DNA of 64,000 nucleotides from Lagopus muta (lineage: Eukaryota > Chordata > Aves > Galliformes > Phasianidae). The DNA lies in NCBI RefSeq assembly GCF_023343835.1, contig NC_064471.1, positions 5,445,598-5,509,597 on the forward strand. The letters are read 5' to 3'. Shown here in pieces: positions 1-8,617 of this stretch. How positions within the stretch are numbered: the first letter of the stretch is position 1; the number at the start of each line of letters is the position of its first letter. A program made the position numbers and the translations under genes. The notes under the pieces were generated by a model. That model was not told the DNA's origin. It ran no database searches and worked only from the letters and a program-made list of their open reading frames with translations.

Positions 1-138
1 GATCAACCACCAGTGCAGTTGCTCCAGTTACCACAGGTAATGAATAGGGGGGCCCTGCCCTCAGTCAGGGGGGGGAAAGGGATAATAGAGTATATTGGAC
101 TGTGTGGATTCGATGGCCTGGCACATCAGAACCACTGA
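1..138 (+). pseudogene. Possible C-terminal end of ERV-L-like gag
   Basis: The frame starting at base 1 is open from the window edge to a TGA at 136-138. It overlaps the start of the pol frame (open from 48) by about 90 bases. A run of eight G (68-75) lies in the overlap. In most retroviruses gag ends in this position relative to protease, so this may be the gag tail, but only 45 codons are visible and no zinc knuckle is present, so this could be chance. Confidence 0.3.
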
Positions 139-2876
139 AATATAAGGCCCTGGTGAACACTGGTGCACAGTGCACTCTGATGCCCTCGAGTCATGAAGGG
201 ACAGAATCAATCCATATTTCTGGAGTGACCGGGGGCTCTCAAGAATTGACTGTGTTGGAGGCTGAGATAAGCCTCACTGGTAAGGACTGGCAAAAGCATC
301 CTATTGTGACGGGCCCAGGGGCTCCATGTATACTAGGTATTGATTATCTCAGAAGGGGGCATTTCAAGGATCCTAAGGGGTATCGATGGGCCTTTGGAAT
401 AGCTGCTGTGGACACAGACAACATTAAGCAGCTGTCTGTTCTGCCTGGCCTGTCAGAAGATCCGTCTGTTGTGGGGCTGCTGCGAGTAAAAGAGCAACAG
501 GTACCGATTGCCACAAAAACGGTGCACAGGCGGCAGTACCGCACCAACAGGGATTCTTTGCTCCCCATTCATAAGTTAATTCTCCAACTAGAGAGTCAGG
601 GAGTGATCAGCAAAACTCACTCGCCTTTTAACAGCCCCATATGGCCAGTGCGTAAAGCCAGTGGAGAATGGAGGCTGACGGTGGACTACCGTGGCCTGAA
701 TGAAGTCACACCCCCACTGAGTGCTGCTGTGCCGGACATGTTAGAACTCCAATATGAACTGGAGTCAAAAGCGGCCAAATGGTATGCCACCATTGACATT
801 GCTAATGCCTTCTTTTCTATTCCTTTGGCCAAAGAATGTAAGCCACAGTTTGCTTTCACATGGAGGGGCGTTCAGTATACCTGGAACCGTTTGCCCCAGG
901 GGTGGAAACACAGCCCGACCATTTGCCATGGGTTGATCCAAACTGTATTGGAACAGGGCAGTGCTCCTGAGCACCTGCAGTACATTGATGACATCATTGT
1001 GTGGGGCGATACAGCAGAAGTCGTCTTCACGAAAGGAGAGCAAATAATCCAAATTCTTCTGAGTGCTGGTTTTGCTATTAAGCGAAGCAAAGTGAAAGGA
1101 CCTGCCCAGGAAATTCAGTTCCTAGGTATAAAGTGGCAAGATGGCCGTCGTCACATCCCGACAGACGTGATCGACAAAATCACTGCCATGTCTCCACCCA
1201 CTAGCAAAAGAGAGACACAATCTTTTCTGGGTGCAGTGGGCTTTTGGAGAATGCATGTTCCAAACTACAGCCTCATTGTAAGCCCCCTTTATTATGTGAC
1301 GCGAATGAGAAATGAGTTTACATGGGGCCCTGAGCAGCAGCAGGCTTTTGAACAGATTAAACAGGAGATAGCCCGTGCCGTGGCCCTAGGGCCAGTACGG
1401 ATGGGACAGGATGTAAAGAACGTCCTCTATACTGCTGCTGGAGAGAACGGTCCCACTTGGAGTTTGTGGCAAAGAGCCTCAGGAGAGACCCGAGGCCGAC
1501 CCCTGGGATTCTGGAGTCGAGCCTACAGGGGGTCGGAAGAGGGCTACACTCCAACTGAGAAGGAGATCTTAGCTGCTTATGAGGGGGTTCGGGCTGCTTC
1601 TGAAGTAGTCGGTACTGACACACAGCTCCTTCTGGCACCTCGACTGCCAGTGCTGAACTGGATGTTTAAAGGAAAGGTTCCCTCCACCCATCATGCTACT
1701 GATGCCACCTGGAGCAAGTGGATTGCACTGATTACACAACGAGCACGGATGGGGAACCTCAGCCGTCCAGGAATCCTAGAGGTCATCATGGACTGGCCTG
1801 AAGGTAAAAAGTTTGGAACACCACCAGGAGAAGAAGTAGCTCATGCTAAAGAGGCCCCACCATACAATGAACTATCAGAGAATGAAAAGAAATATGCCCT
1901 GTTCACAGATGGATCGTGTCGTATTGTGGGGAAGCATCGCAGATGGAAATCTGCTGTGTGGAGCCCCACACGACAAGTTGCAGAGGCCACCGAAGGGAAA
2001 GGAGAATCGAGCCAATTTGCAGAGGTAAAGGCTGTCCAACTGGCCTTAGATGTCGCTGAACGGGAGAGGTGGCCAATGCTCTATCTTTACACTGACTCAT
2101 GGATGGTAGCAAATGCCTTATGGGGGTGGTTACAGCAGTGGGAGCAAAATAACTGGCAAAGAAGTGGTAAACCTATTTGGGCTGCTGAACTGTGGAAAGA
2201 CATTGCTGCCCGAACAAAGACTATGGTTGTAAAGGTGCGCCATGTAGATGCTCATGTGCCCAAGAGTCGGGCTACTGAAGAACAGCAAAATAACCATCAG
2301 GTAGATCGAGCTGCCAGAATTGAGGTGGCTCAAATAGACCTGGACTGGCAGAACAAGGGTGAATTATTTCTGGCTCGGTGGGCCCATGAGACCTCAGGTC
2401 ATCAAGGGAGAGATGCAACATACAAATGGGCCAGAGACCGAGGGGTGGACTTAACTATGGATGCCATTGCACAGGTTATTCATAACTGTGAAACATGTGC
2501 CATCATCAAACAAGCCAAGAGGATGAAACCCCTCTGGGAGGAAGGGCGATGGCAAAAGTACAAATATGGGGAGGCATGGCAGGTTGATTATATCACCTTG
2601 CCACGATCTCGCAATGGCAAGCATTATGTACTTACTATGGTGGAGGCAACCACTGGGTGGCTTGAAACATATGCAGTACCCCATGCTACCGCCCGAAACA
2701 CCATATTAGGTCTTGAGAAACAAGTCCTGTGGCGACATGGCACCCCAGAAAGGATTGAGTCAGATAATGGGACTCATTTCAAAAATTCTCTTGTAAATAC
2801 TTGGGCCAAAGATCACGGCATTGAGTGGATTTACCATATTCCCTATCATGCACCAGCCTCTGGTAAAATTGAATGA
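48..2876 (+). pseudogene. ERV-L-like pol: protease, reverse transcriptase, RNase H and most of integrase
   Basis: The frame is open from just after a TAG at 45-47 to a TGA at 2874-2876; no ATG start is expected because pol is normally made as a gag-pol fusion. Protease: the active-site triad reads Asn-Thr-Gly (156-164) where Asp-Thr/Ser-Gly is expected. Reverse transcriptase: the YIDD catalytic box is at 981-992, preceded by the usual LPQG block near 890-901. RNase H: DGS at 1908-1916, a downstream Glu in the AEVKA block, TDS, and a late His. Integrase: a His-His-Cys-Cys zinc site (about 2385-2500), then catalytic Asp at 2586-2588, Asp at 2763-2765, and Glu at 2871-2873, which is the last codon before the stop. 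The frame is otherwise clean for over 900 codons, so decay is limited. Identified by family motifs, not by database search. Confidence 0.85.
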
Positions 2877-3233
2877 TACAATGGATTGTTAAAAACAATG
2901 CTAAAAGCACTGGGTGGCGGAACATTTAAGCACTGGGAGAAGCATTTGGCAGAAGCCACCTGGTTAGTCAATACCAGAGGATCTATCAATCGTGATGGTC
3001 CTAACCAATCCAGTTCCCTACATACCGTAGAGGGAGATAAAGTCCCTGTTGTACATGTAAAGAACATGTTAGGAAAGGCAGTTTGGGTTCTTCCAGCTTC
3101 TGGAAAGGGCAAACCTCTCTGTGGTACAGTTTTTGCCCAGGGACCAGGATCCACTTGGTGGGTGATGCAGAAGAATGGGGATATTCAGTGTGTACCACAG
3201 GGAAACTTGATGCCGGGGGAGTGCAGTTACTAA
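2877..3233 (+). pseudogene. ERV-L-like integrase C-terminal part after an in-frame stop
   Basis: The same reading frame as the upstream pol continues without another stop from 2877 to a TAA at 3231-3233. The segment begins in the helix following the catalytic Glu and runs through the integrase C-terminal domain. It is separated from the rest of pol only by the TGA at 2874-2876, with no frameshift. It could not be translated as part of pol unless that stop were read through. No env or dUTPase reading frame follows. Confidence 0.75.
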
Positions 3234-3345
3234 TTCTATGTATATGTATATAGCCATATGTGTGTAATGCATTTTAATCATTTTTTGTTTGCTTGTATAT
3301 ATGTATATATATTTTAAGCATGATGTAACGATGTAGAATAAGGGG
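3234..3345 (+). other. ERV-L 3' untranslated stretch and left half of its polypurine tract
   Basis: AT-rich stretch with TATATG-like repeats between the pol end and the interrupted polypurine tract. Bases 3340-3345 read AAGGGG and also form the left target-site duplication of the inserted provirus. The right half of the tract resumes at 8618-8628, directly before the ERV-L 3' LTR. Confidence 0.6.
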
Positions 3346-3428
3346 TGTTGTCAGCAACTGCGAGACTGAGAGACCCCCCCACGGGATGTGACGCGATAGG
3401 CCCTCTCCCTGCTCTATGATTGATGTGT

Positions 3429-3438
3429 GGCACGTGCC
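3429..3438 (+). promoter_or_regulatory. E-box palindrome GGCACGTGCC in LTR
   Basis: Perfect 10-bp palindrome centred on CACGTG, about 30 bp upstream of the TATA box. CACGTG is the core bound by bHLH-zip factors such as USF, MYC/MAX and MITF. The same site is present in all four LTRs of the two copies. Binding is inferred from the motif only. Confidence 0.55.
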
Positions 3439-3465
3439 TTAGGGGCGTAGACGAAGCACATAGGT

Positions 3466-3472
3466 TATATAA
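3466..3472 (+). promoter_or_regulatory. LTR TATA box (TATATAA)
   Basis: TATATAA in the LTR, 17 bp before the AATAAA signal, in the usual U3 position. The same box is at 8498-8504 in the 3' LTR and on the - strand at 46321-46327 in copy B. Transcription of the provirus would start about 25-30 bp downstream. Confidence 0.7.
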
Positions 3473-3488
3473 GCTAGAGTTCACGTGT

Positions 3489-3494
3489 AATAAA
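3489..3494 (+). promoter_or_regulatory. LTR polyadenylation signal AATAAA
   Basis: AATAAA directly after a second CACGTG (3482-3487). The signal acts from the 3' LTR (8521-8526). A GT-rich stretch follows 30-45 bp downstream (GTGTGTGCGTG), as expected for a cleavage site. Confidence 0.7.
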
Positions 3495-3586
3495 CGCCAT
3501 TTTGCTGTTCATCATATTGGTGTGTGCGTGCAGTCATTTGGTCCTGGCCTGGTTTTAGGTCAGTACCGCAGGAGGCAATGCAACAT

Positions 3587-3604
3587 TGGTGCCCCGTGTG
3601 AGGA
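3587..3604 (+). promoter_or_regulatory. tRNA primer binding site
   Basis: TGGTGCCCCGTGTGAGGA starts two bases after the LTR end, and TGG is the complement of the tRNA CCA tail. It does not match the tRNA-Trp site (TGGTGACCCCGACGTGAT) of exogenous avian alpharetroviruses. I could not assign the tRNA. Copy B has the same 18 bases on the - strand at 46189-46206. Confidence 0.75.
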
Positions 3605-3859
3605 ACCAGTGCGGAACCCACTTGTGAGGATCCCCCTTGCATGAGAAGCCAACTTGGGTTAAAGTCTCCTGCGAGCCTGCAGAATTTCCAATGCCGTAAT
3701 GAGGTAATTATGGGTTGGCCGTGGAAGACCGTGGTGTTGCGGTATTTCGCCTAAGGGCGTGCCTGCAGCAGCTGGCTGCTGTGGAAGTTCGGGGGTGGTG
3801 ATAGCCTGTGGTTGGTGGCAGGTCGCTCTCGAATTCGGGACATCAGTGCCGCGCTGGTG
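3605..3859 (+). other. Leader region of copy A
   Basis: Untranslated leader between the primer binding site and the gag start, about 255 bp. Any packaging signal would be expected here. The frame is open from a TTG at 3812 into gag, but the first ATG in frame is at 3860. A related leader is present in copy B. Confidence 0.6.
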
Positions 3860-5317
3860 ATGGATCAAGTTATTAAGTTGGTCCTTCAGTTCTGTAAGGA
3901 CTATCACAGCAGGAATGCCCCTTCTAAGAAGGACATTTCAGTTGTACTTATTCGCCTGGAAAAGGAGTGGAATCTTCCCTCCTCTCAGGACATTTTAGAT
4001 CCTGATAAATGGGATCAGTTTACATCCACGCTTGCGCAGCGTGCGATAGAGGAGCAAAAAGCAGCGGAGCTAAAAATCTGGGGGTTAATTCTTGGGGCTC
4101 TTAAAGCCGCTAGAGAAGAAGATAGAATTCCTGAAACTGCATGCGTTATGATGGGTTTGGAATTTACTAACACCGAGAGAAGTGGCGCGGGAAGCATCCT
4201 TTCTTGCAGGTCCCCTGAGGAAGAGAACACCGCAAATATGCCCTCAGCTATGGCGACTAACATCTCGTCCGCACCTTCAGCACCCCCCTTCGCTCCCCCC
4301 TCGGCTTCAGCTTCGCATAAACAAGTAGAAGAAGACTGCGCTAAACTGTCTGCGCTTTTATCATGCAACACCGGCCAAGTGCAGGAATCCAAGGTCGTTG
4401 AAACTCCCCAGCCGTATCCAAGACAACCGCTGTATCCTTCTCTGTGTAATCTAATACCACCTGCGGGGGCAGGGAAAGAAGTGAGCTGGGATGGGACACT
4501 TGCTGTCTCTTCTCTGGAGGTGGAATGCAGTAACACCCAGGGGGGTGGGGACTGCGGGCAAGGCTCGGGTACGGATTGGTCAAAAGTTAGAGAGGCGGTA
4601 GAAGAAAAAACAGCAAAGAGAAAGGGAAGCGATGTAACTTACAGGCGCTCAGATGATAACGTCCGGCCAGCACTGTCCACCCTGATCGCGCCTGAAGGAG
4701 TAGATGGCGTGTGGGCAGCGCTGTCTGCTCAGGTTGCACCCGTAGGAGAAAGACAAAATGACGAGAGTCTCCGGACCCACTCCCTACCACAGCATTCAGA
4801 CCCACTGATTCGACCCACACATCCCTTTACAAGATTGAGTGCGTATGCAACCAATCAGAAGCCTCTACAACAGTCAGTGCATGATCAAAGAGAGATGGGT
4901 CTGAGGGGAGGGGTGCGGAGCCCGCAGCTTCCAGCTGTGACTGAAAAGGATAGTGAAAGGAGAGAGGTGAATTTGCATTTAGGAGTTAAGAGAGATGCAC
5001 TAACAGATTGTGGAAAGTTTAGATCTAGCCTGATAGAGGAAGGAAAAGTACTGGAGATCTTCCTGGTAGTAGGGAACAATAACAGAATCCCAGAAGGGGT
5101 ACCCCTCAATCTGAAAGACATCACACACCTGATAGATTGTGTAGAGAAACAGGGATTGAAATCACTCCTTGCTTTAAATGCATTAGAAGTCCTGACAGCA
5201 TCAGGTCTTCTCTTTCCTCGTGATGTAATGAATCTGATGCGCATGGTTTTTAAGCCAGTGCAGTATACATTGTGGGCATCAGAATGGGTTCCCTTCAGGG
5301 ACAGGTGGCCAGATTGA
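3860..5317 (+). CDS. Gag-derived protein of copy A (matrix-like, p2-like linker, capsid N-terminal piece)
   Basis: Intact 485-codon ORF. The ATG at 3860 has G at -3 and +4, and its product begins like an alpharetroviral matrix domain (about residues 1-100), without the Gly2 needed for myristoylation. A Pro/Ser/Ala-rich linker follows, with PQPY (4406-4417; a changed PPPY late domain) and LYPSL (4430-4444; an ALIX-type late domain). The last 85 residues or so resemble the start of a capsid N-terminal domain, then the frame stops at a TGA; nucleocapsid and protease are absent. Copy B encodes the same protein with 482 codons. ENS-1/ERNI of chicken is recalled as an approximately 490-residue nuclear protein from such an element; whether this copy is expressed is unknown. 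Confidence 0.8.
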   Translation: MDQVIKLVLQFCKDYHSRNAPSKKDISVVLIRLEKEWNLPSSQDILDPDKWDQFTSTLAQRAIEEQKAAELKIWGLILGALKAAREEDRIPETACVMMGLEFTNTERSGAGSILSCRSPEEENTANMPSAMATNISSAPSAPPFAPPSASASHKQVEEDCAKLSALLSCNTGQVQESKVVETPQPYPRQPLYPSLCNLIPPAGAGKEVSWDGTLAVSSLEVECSNTQGGGDCGQGSGTDWSKVREAVEEKTAKRKGSDVTYRRSDDNVRPALSTLIAPEGVDGVWAALSAQVAPVGERQNDESLRTHSLPQHSDPLIRPTHPFTRLSAYATNQKPLQQSVHDQREMGLRGGVRSPQLPAVTEKDSERREVNLHLGVKRDALTDCGKFRSSLIEEGKVLEIFLVVGNNNRIPEGVPLNLKDITHLIDCVEKQGLKSLLALNALEVLTASGLLFPRDVMNLMRMVFKPVQYTLWASEWVPFRDRWPD

Positions 5318-5662
5318 GGCCTGGAGAACAAGCAACAAGAATTTGCTTGTGAGAGCAATGCTCTCAAGGCTTGAGACATCTGCCTTGATATTGAATAGAA
5401 TGTTTGTCATTTTTGAGGTACATTCCAACAGGTACCTGAGACAATATTGGTATACACTGGGAAAGGTTATGTTTGTATAAGGATCTTTGTAATTTCATAC
5501 TCATAGATAGTGCCACTAGAGCTATCAGCAATCACTCTAATCAGTAATCAGTTATCTCTAATATCTCTTTGTCTATAACTTTACCAGTATCGTAGACTTT
5601 AATTGTTTAGCATTGATAACATCACATCAGTTATTGCAGCCCCTTGTTATTTAGGCTTGTAT
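5318..5662 (+). other. Noncoding spacer replacing capsid end, nucleocapsid, protease and RT core
   Basis: About 300 bp with stops in all three + frames, sitting exactly where several kilobases of gag-pro-pol are missing. The same sequence, with small indels, is in copy B (about 44147-44485). It contains a pyrimidine-rich run ending in ACCAG at about 5585 that looks like a splice acceptor. Its origin is not recognised. Confidence 0.6.
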
Positions 5663-7627
5663 ATGTTAGAAGATCGAGTAACAGAAGCCTTGACTGCGGC
5701 CGGTTTTGTTATCTCCGAGCAAAAAACTCAGAGGGGACCAGGAATTGAATATCTCGGGTATAAGTTTGGCCCGGAGATGGTACGACCGATCAGCCTTGAT
5801 ATTCGTCCCCATATTACCATCCTGTGGGATGTGCAGAAGTTAGTAGGGGCAATCCAGTGGATTCGAGGGGCTTTGGGAATCCCACCTTGGCTTATGAAAC
5901 CCTTTCATGATCAGCTTAAGGGATCAAACCCGAGGGAGCCTAGGAAACTTACTCCAGAGATGACTGCCGCATGGCATGAAATCCTACAGAATTGTATGAG
6001 AGCATTCCTAACGAGATGGGACCCTGATCGGGCTCTCGAGGTAGCAGTAACGAGATGTGAGGCGGGTGCAACGGCAGTGATAGGTCATTCCCTTGATGCT
6101 AAGCCCCGACCTCTATGGTGGCTGTTTTCCGTACAGCCCACACGAGCCTATACTTCCTGGCTTGAGATTCTAGCAATGTTGCTTAAGAAATCTCGATTGC
6201 TGTCATTGCGAGCCTTTGCAAAAGAACCTGATGCAATATATCTACAGAGCTCATTTCGTGATACACAACCACTTCCAGATATCCTTTTTACAGCTTTACA
6301 GGGCTATGGAGGTGCAATTGAATATACTGACTCTCTGCCTATCTTTGAGCTAGCAAAACCCCTCCATGTTTCCCTCCGATGCCGCGTTCAAACTTCCCCT
6401 CTGGAAGGGCCTACCTTGTTCACAGATGCCTCCTCATCTACTGGACAAGGAGCTGTAGTATGGCAAAACTCAGACAATAAGTGGAGCTCAGCTATTTTTT
6501 GTGACCGGACAGTTAGCGTACAAATATTGGAAGTTATGGCTGTAACAATAGCACTTCGTTTATGGCAAGAAATTCCATGCAATGTAGTTACTGACTCTGC
6601 TTTTGCAGCTAAGCTGCTTGCACGCATGGGTCAAGAAGGACATCCGAGTACTACAGCAGCCGGATTGTTAGAAGAAGCGTTGGCCTCTCGCTCAGCTCCC
6701 GTGGCTATACTACATGTCCGCAGTCATTCAGAGGTTCCAGGGTTTTTTACAATGGGTAATGCAGTTGCTGACAAGATTGCAGGCACGTCATGCTTCACTG
6801 TCAGAACTGCGCATGATCTTCATGCATCTCTTCATATAGGTGCCAAGGCTTTGGCACGAACCTGTTCTATTCCCTTGCCAACAGCTCGTAATGTAGTTCA
6901 GGCATGTCCATATTGCAATTCTGCCCCAACTATTGGTGCAGGTGTTAACCCCCGTGGCTTAAAGCCATTGCAAATCTGGCAGACGGACTTCACATGGGAA
7001 CCCCGTATGGCCCCTCGTCCATGGCTCGCCGTTACTGTAGATACAGCTTCTTCTATGATATCAGTCACTCAACATACAAAGTGCAATTCGACCGCAGCAC
7101 AGAGTCATTGGGCCACTGCAATAGCCGCAATGGGGTTGCCCGGCCAGATAAAAACAGATAATGGGTCTTGCTTCATCTCAAAATCGACCCAGGAATGGCT
7201 AACAGCTTGGGGGATATCTCATTCCACAGGAATCCCTGGCAACTCTCAGGGACAAGCAATTGTAGAACGTGCCAATCGCCTCCTCAAGGAAAAGTTACGC
7301 GTCCTAGGTGAGGAGGAAGGGTATCAGAGTGCAATTCCTGTTAAAAGACAAGCAGAGATTCTATCTGAAGCCATTTACTCATTGAATCACTTTGAACGTG
7401 GAGATTGCAGTAGAAGCCCTGTACAGAAACATTGGCAGCCCAAAGTCTTGAGCGAAGGGCCTCCAGTAAAAATAAAAGCAGACAGTGGAGAATGGGAGGC
7501 GGGCTGGATGATTCTGGTATGGGGAAGAGGCTATGCAGCAGTAAAACATTGCGAAACGGGAAAAATAGTATGGATACCGTCGCGAAAAATTAGGCCAGAC
7601 ATCAGCAAGGAACTAACTGGAACATAA
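5663..7627 (+). pseudogene. 5'-truncated pol of copy A: RT end, RNase H, integrase
   Basis: Open for 654 codons from the first ATG in frame (5663); the frame is also open upstream to a TTG at 5603. It begins just downstream of where the reverse transcriptase YxDD catalytic box should be, so polymerase fingers and palm are missing. RNase H looks complete: Asp at 6425-6427 in TDAS, a Glu in the following helix, TDS, and late His and Asp residues. Integrase keeps a His-His-Cys-Cys zinc site and all three catalytic acids: Asp 6986-6988, Asp 7157-7159, Glu 7265-7267. There is no frameshift from gag, and stops separate the two ORFs, so a gag-pol fusion cannot be made by ordinary -1 slippage. Retained integrase may simply reflect recent origin. 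Confidence 0.8.
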
Positions 7628-8364
7628 GTCTTCCCTTTACAGCATTGACTCCTGGGAAGGCCCAGACAACAGACAAAATCGCCAAAAGAACAAGAGAAGG
7701 AGTCGCTCCTGAACAGCTTACCCACAAAAGAAAGGTGTTCATGCTAACGAGGTACCAACTGCTAAAACACATCAGAGGCAGTGGACAGAAAGTCTTCATT
7801 GCTGTTCACCACGACACAAGAGAGAGAGACACCACGTCTTAGAGAGAGAAGAAGGATGGGGAACACCACTGATGGGAAGTGCTTCTGGGATGGTTCATCA
7901 ATACGACGGGAATGTTTAACTCTGTTTAACTCTATTCTATATTCAGTTATAGTTGCATTAGGTCTAACATTAATACGCTTAGTGCTTATAGTCATATTAT
8001 ACATATAGGCATATAGGTATATAAGTATATAGTCATACTAGGTACATAGGTATATTACACATATATAAGTATAGTGTATGTTGAGACAAATGACTCGTAT
8101 GGCAAATGCTAAGACGAACAAATCAGCATCATCTAAGAATGCAATATATAGTTTTATGTAGAACTCACGTTTAGGATTATTAAGTTAATAGGTTGTCATT
8201 AGGTTAATAGGTTATAGGGTTATTAGGGTAGGATTATTCTGCGAATCGGGATGTAACGGGGCAAGGCTTAACCGAGAGGACAATGGCATGTATAGGCGCA
8301 ATGCGGGGATTTCGGGGTGTACGTGGTTAGGTCCTCTCGAGTTGTAGTAGACTTTCTTGAGCTT
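7628..8364 (+). other. 3' untranslated region of copy A
   Basis: Follows pol and holds no env. It begins with a pyrimidine run ending in TTTACAG (about 7641) that resembles a splice acceptor, then a 65-codon open stretch (7645-7839) without a good ATG, an AT-rich degenerate TATAGGTATA repeat (about 7990-8075), and a degenerate TTAATAGG/TTATAGGG repeat (about 8180-8235). All of this is also found in copy B. Confidence 0.6.
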
Positions 8365-8377
8365 GGAGAGGGGGAGA
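8365..8377 (+). promoter_or_regulatory. Polypurine tract of copy A
   Basis: GGAGAGGGGGAGA directly before the 3' LTR, the primer for plus-strand DNA synthesis. Copy B has the same tract on the - strand at about 41205-41217. Confidence 0.85.
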
Positions 8378-8617
8378 TGTTGTCAGCAACTGCGAGACTG
8401 AGAGACCCCCCCACGGGATGTGACGCAATAGGCCCTCTCCCTGCTCTATGATTGATGTGTGGCACGTGCCTTAGGGGCGTAGACGAAGCACATAGGTTAT
8501 ATAAGCTAGAGTTCACGTGTAATAAACGCCATTTTGCTGTTCATCATATTGGTGTGTGCGTGCAGTCATTTGGTCCTGGCCTGGTTTTAGGTCAGTACCG
8601 CAGGAGGCAATGCAACA
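8378..8617 (+). repeat. 3' LTR of copy A
   Basis: 240 bp, TGTTG...CAACA, one base different from the 5' LTR. It holds TATATAA at 8498-8504 and AATAAA at 8521-8526. It is followed by the AAGGGG duplication (8618-8623). Confidence 0.95.

Larger units (their letters stand above)
3346..3585 (+). repeat. 5' LTR of copy A
   Basis: 240 bp, starting TGTTG and ending CAACA (perfect 5-bp terminal inverted repeats). It contains a CACGTG palindrome, a TATA box, a second CACGTG and an AATAAA signal. It is identical to the 3' LTR except for one base. The short length fits alpharetrovirus-like LTRs. Confidence 0.95.
3346..8617 (+). mobile_element. Young defective alpharetrovirus-like provirus, copy A (ENS-1/ERNI-like)
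   Basis: Complete 5272-bp provirus: 240-bp LTR, primer binding site, gag-derived ORF, noncoding spacer, 5'-truncated pol, 3' untranslated region, polypurine tract, 240-bp LTR. It is flanked by AAGGGG at 3340-3345 and 8618-8623; a 6-bp duplication is what alpharetroviral integrases make. The two LTRs differ at a single base (G/A in the GTGACGC[G/A]ATAGG context), so the insertion is recent. Capsid C-terminal part, nucleocapsid, protease, the catalytic part of reverse transcriptase and env are missing. A second copy at 40965-46447 has the same structure, so the defect is a family trait. The layout resembles what I recall of the chicken ENS-1/ERNI (Soprano) family; that name is from memory and unverified. 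Confidence 0.9.

Noticed and set aside
3420..3644. ORF of 74 codons in the LTR, seen again at 8452, 41130 and 46373
   Set aside because: It is the same LTR sequence read four times, crossing the TATA box, the polyadenylation signal and the primer site; not a protein gene.
3812..3859. TTG-initiated extension of the gag ORF
   Set aside because: The first ATG in frame is at 3860, in a good context and at the start of the matrix-like domain.
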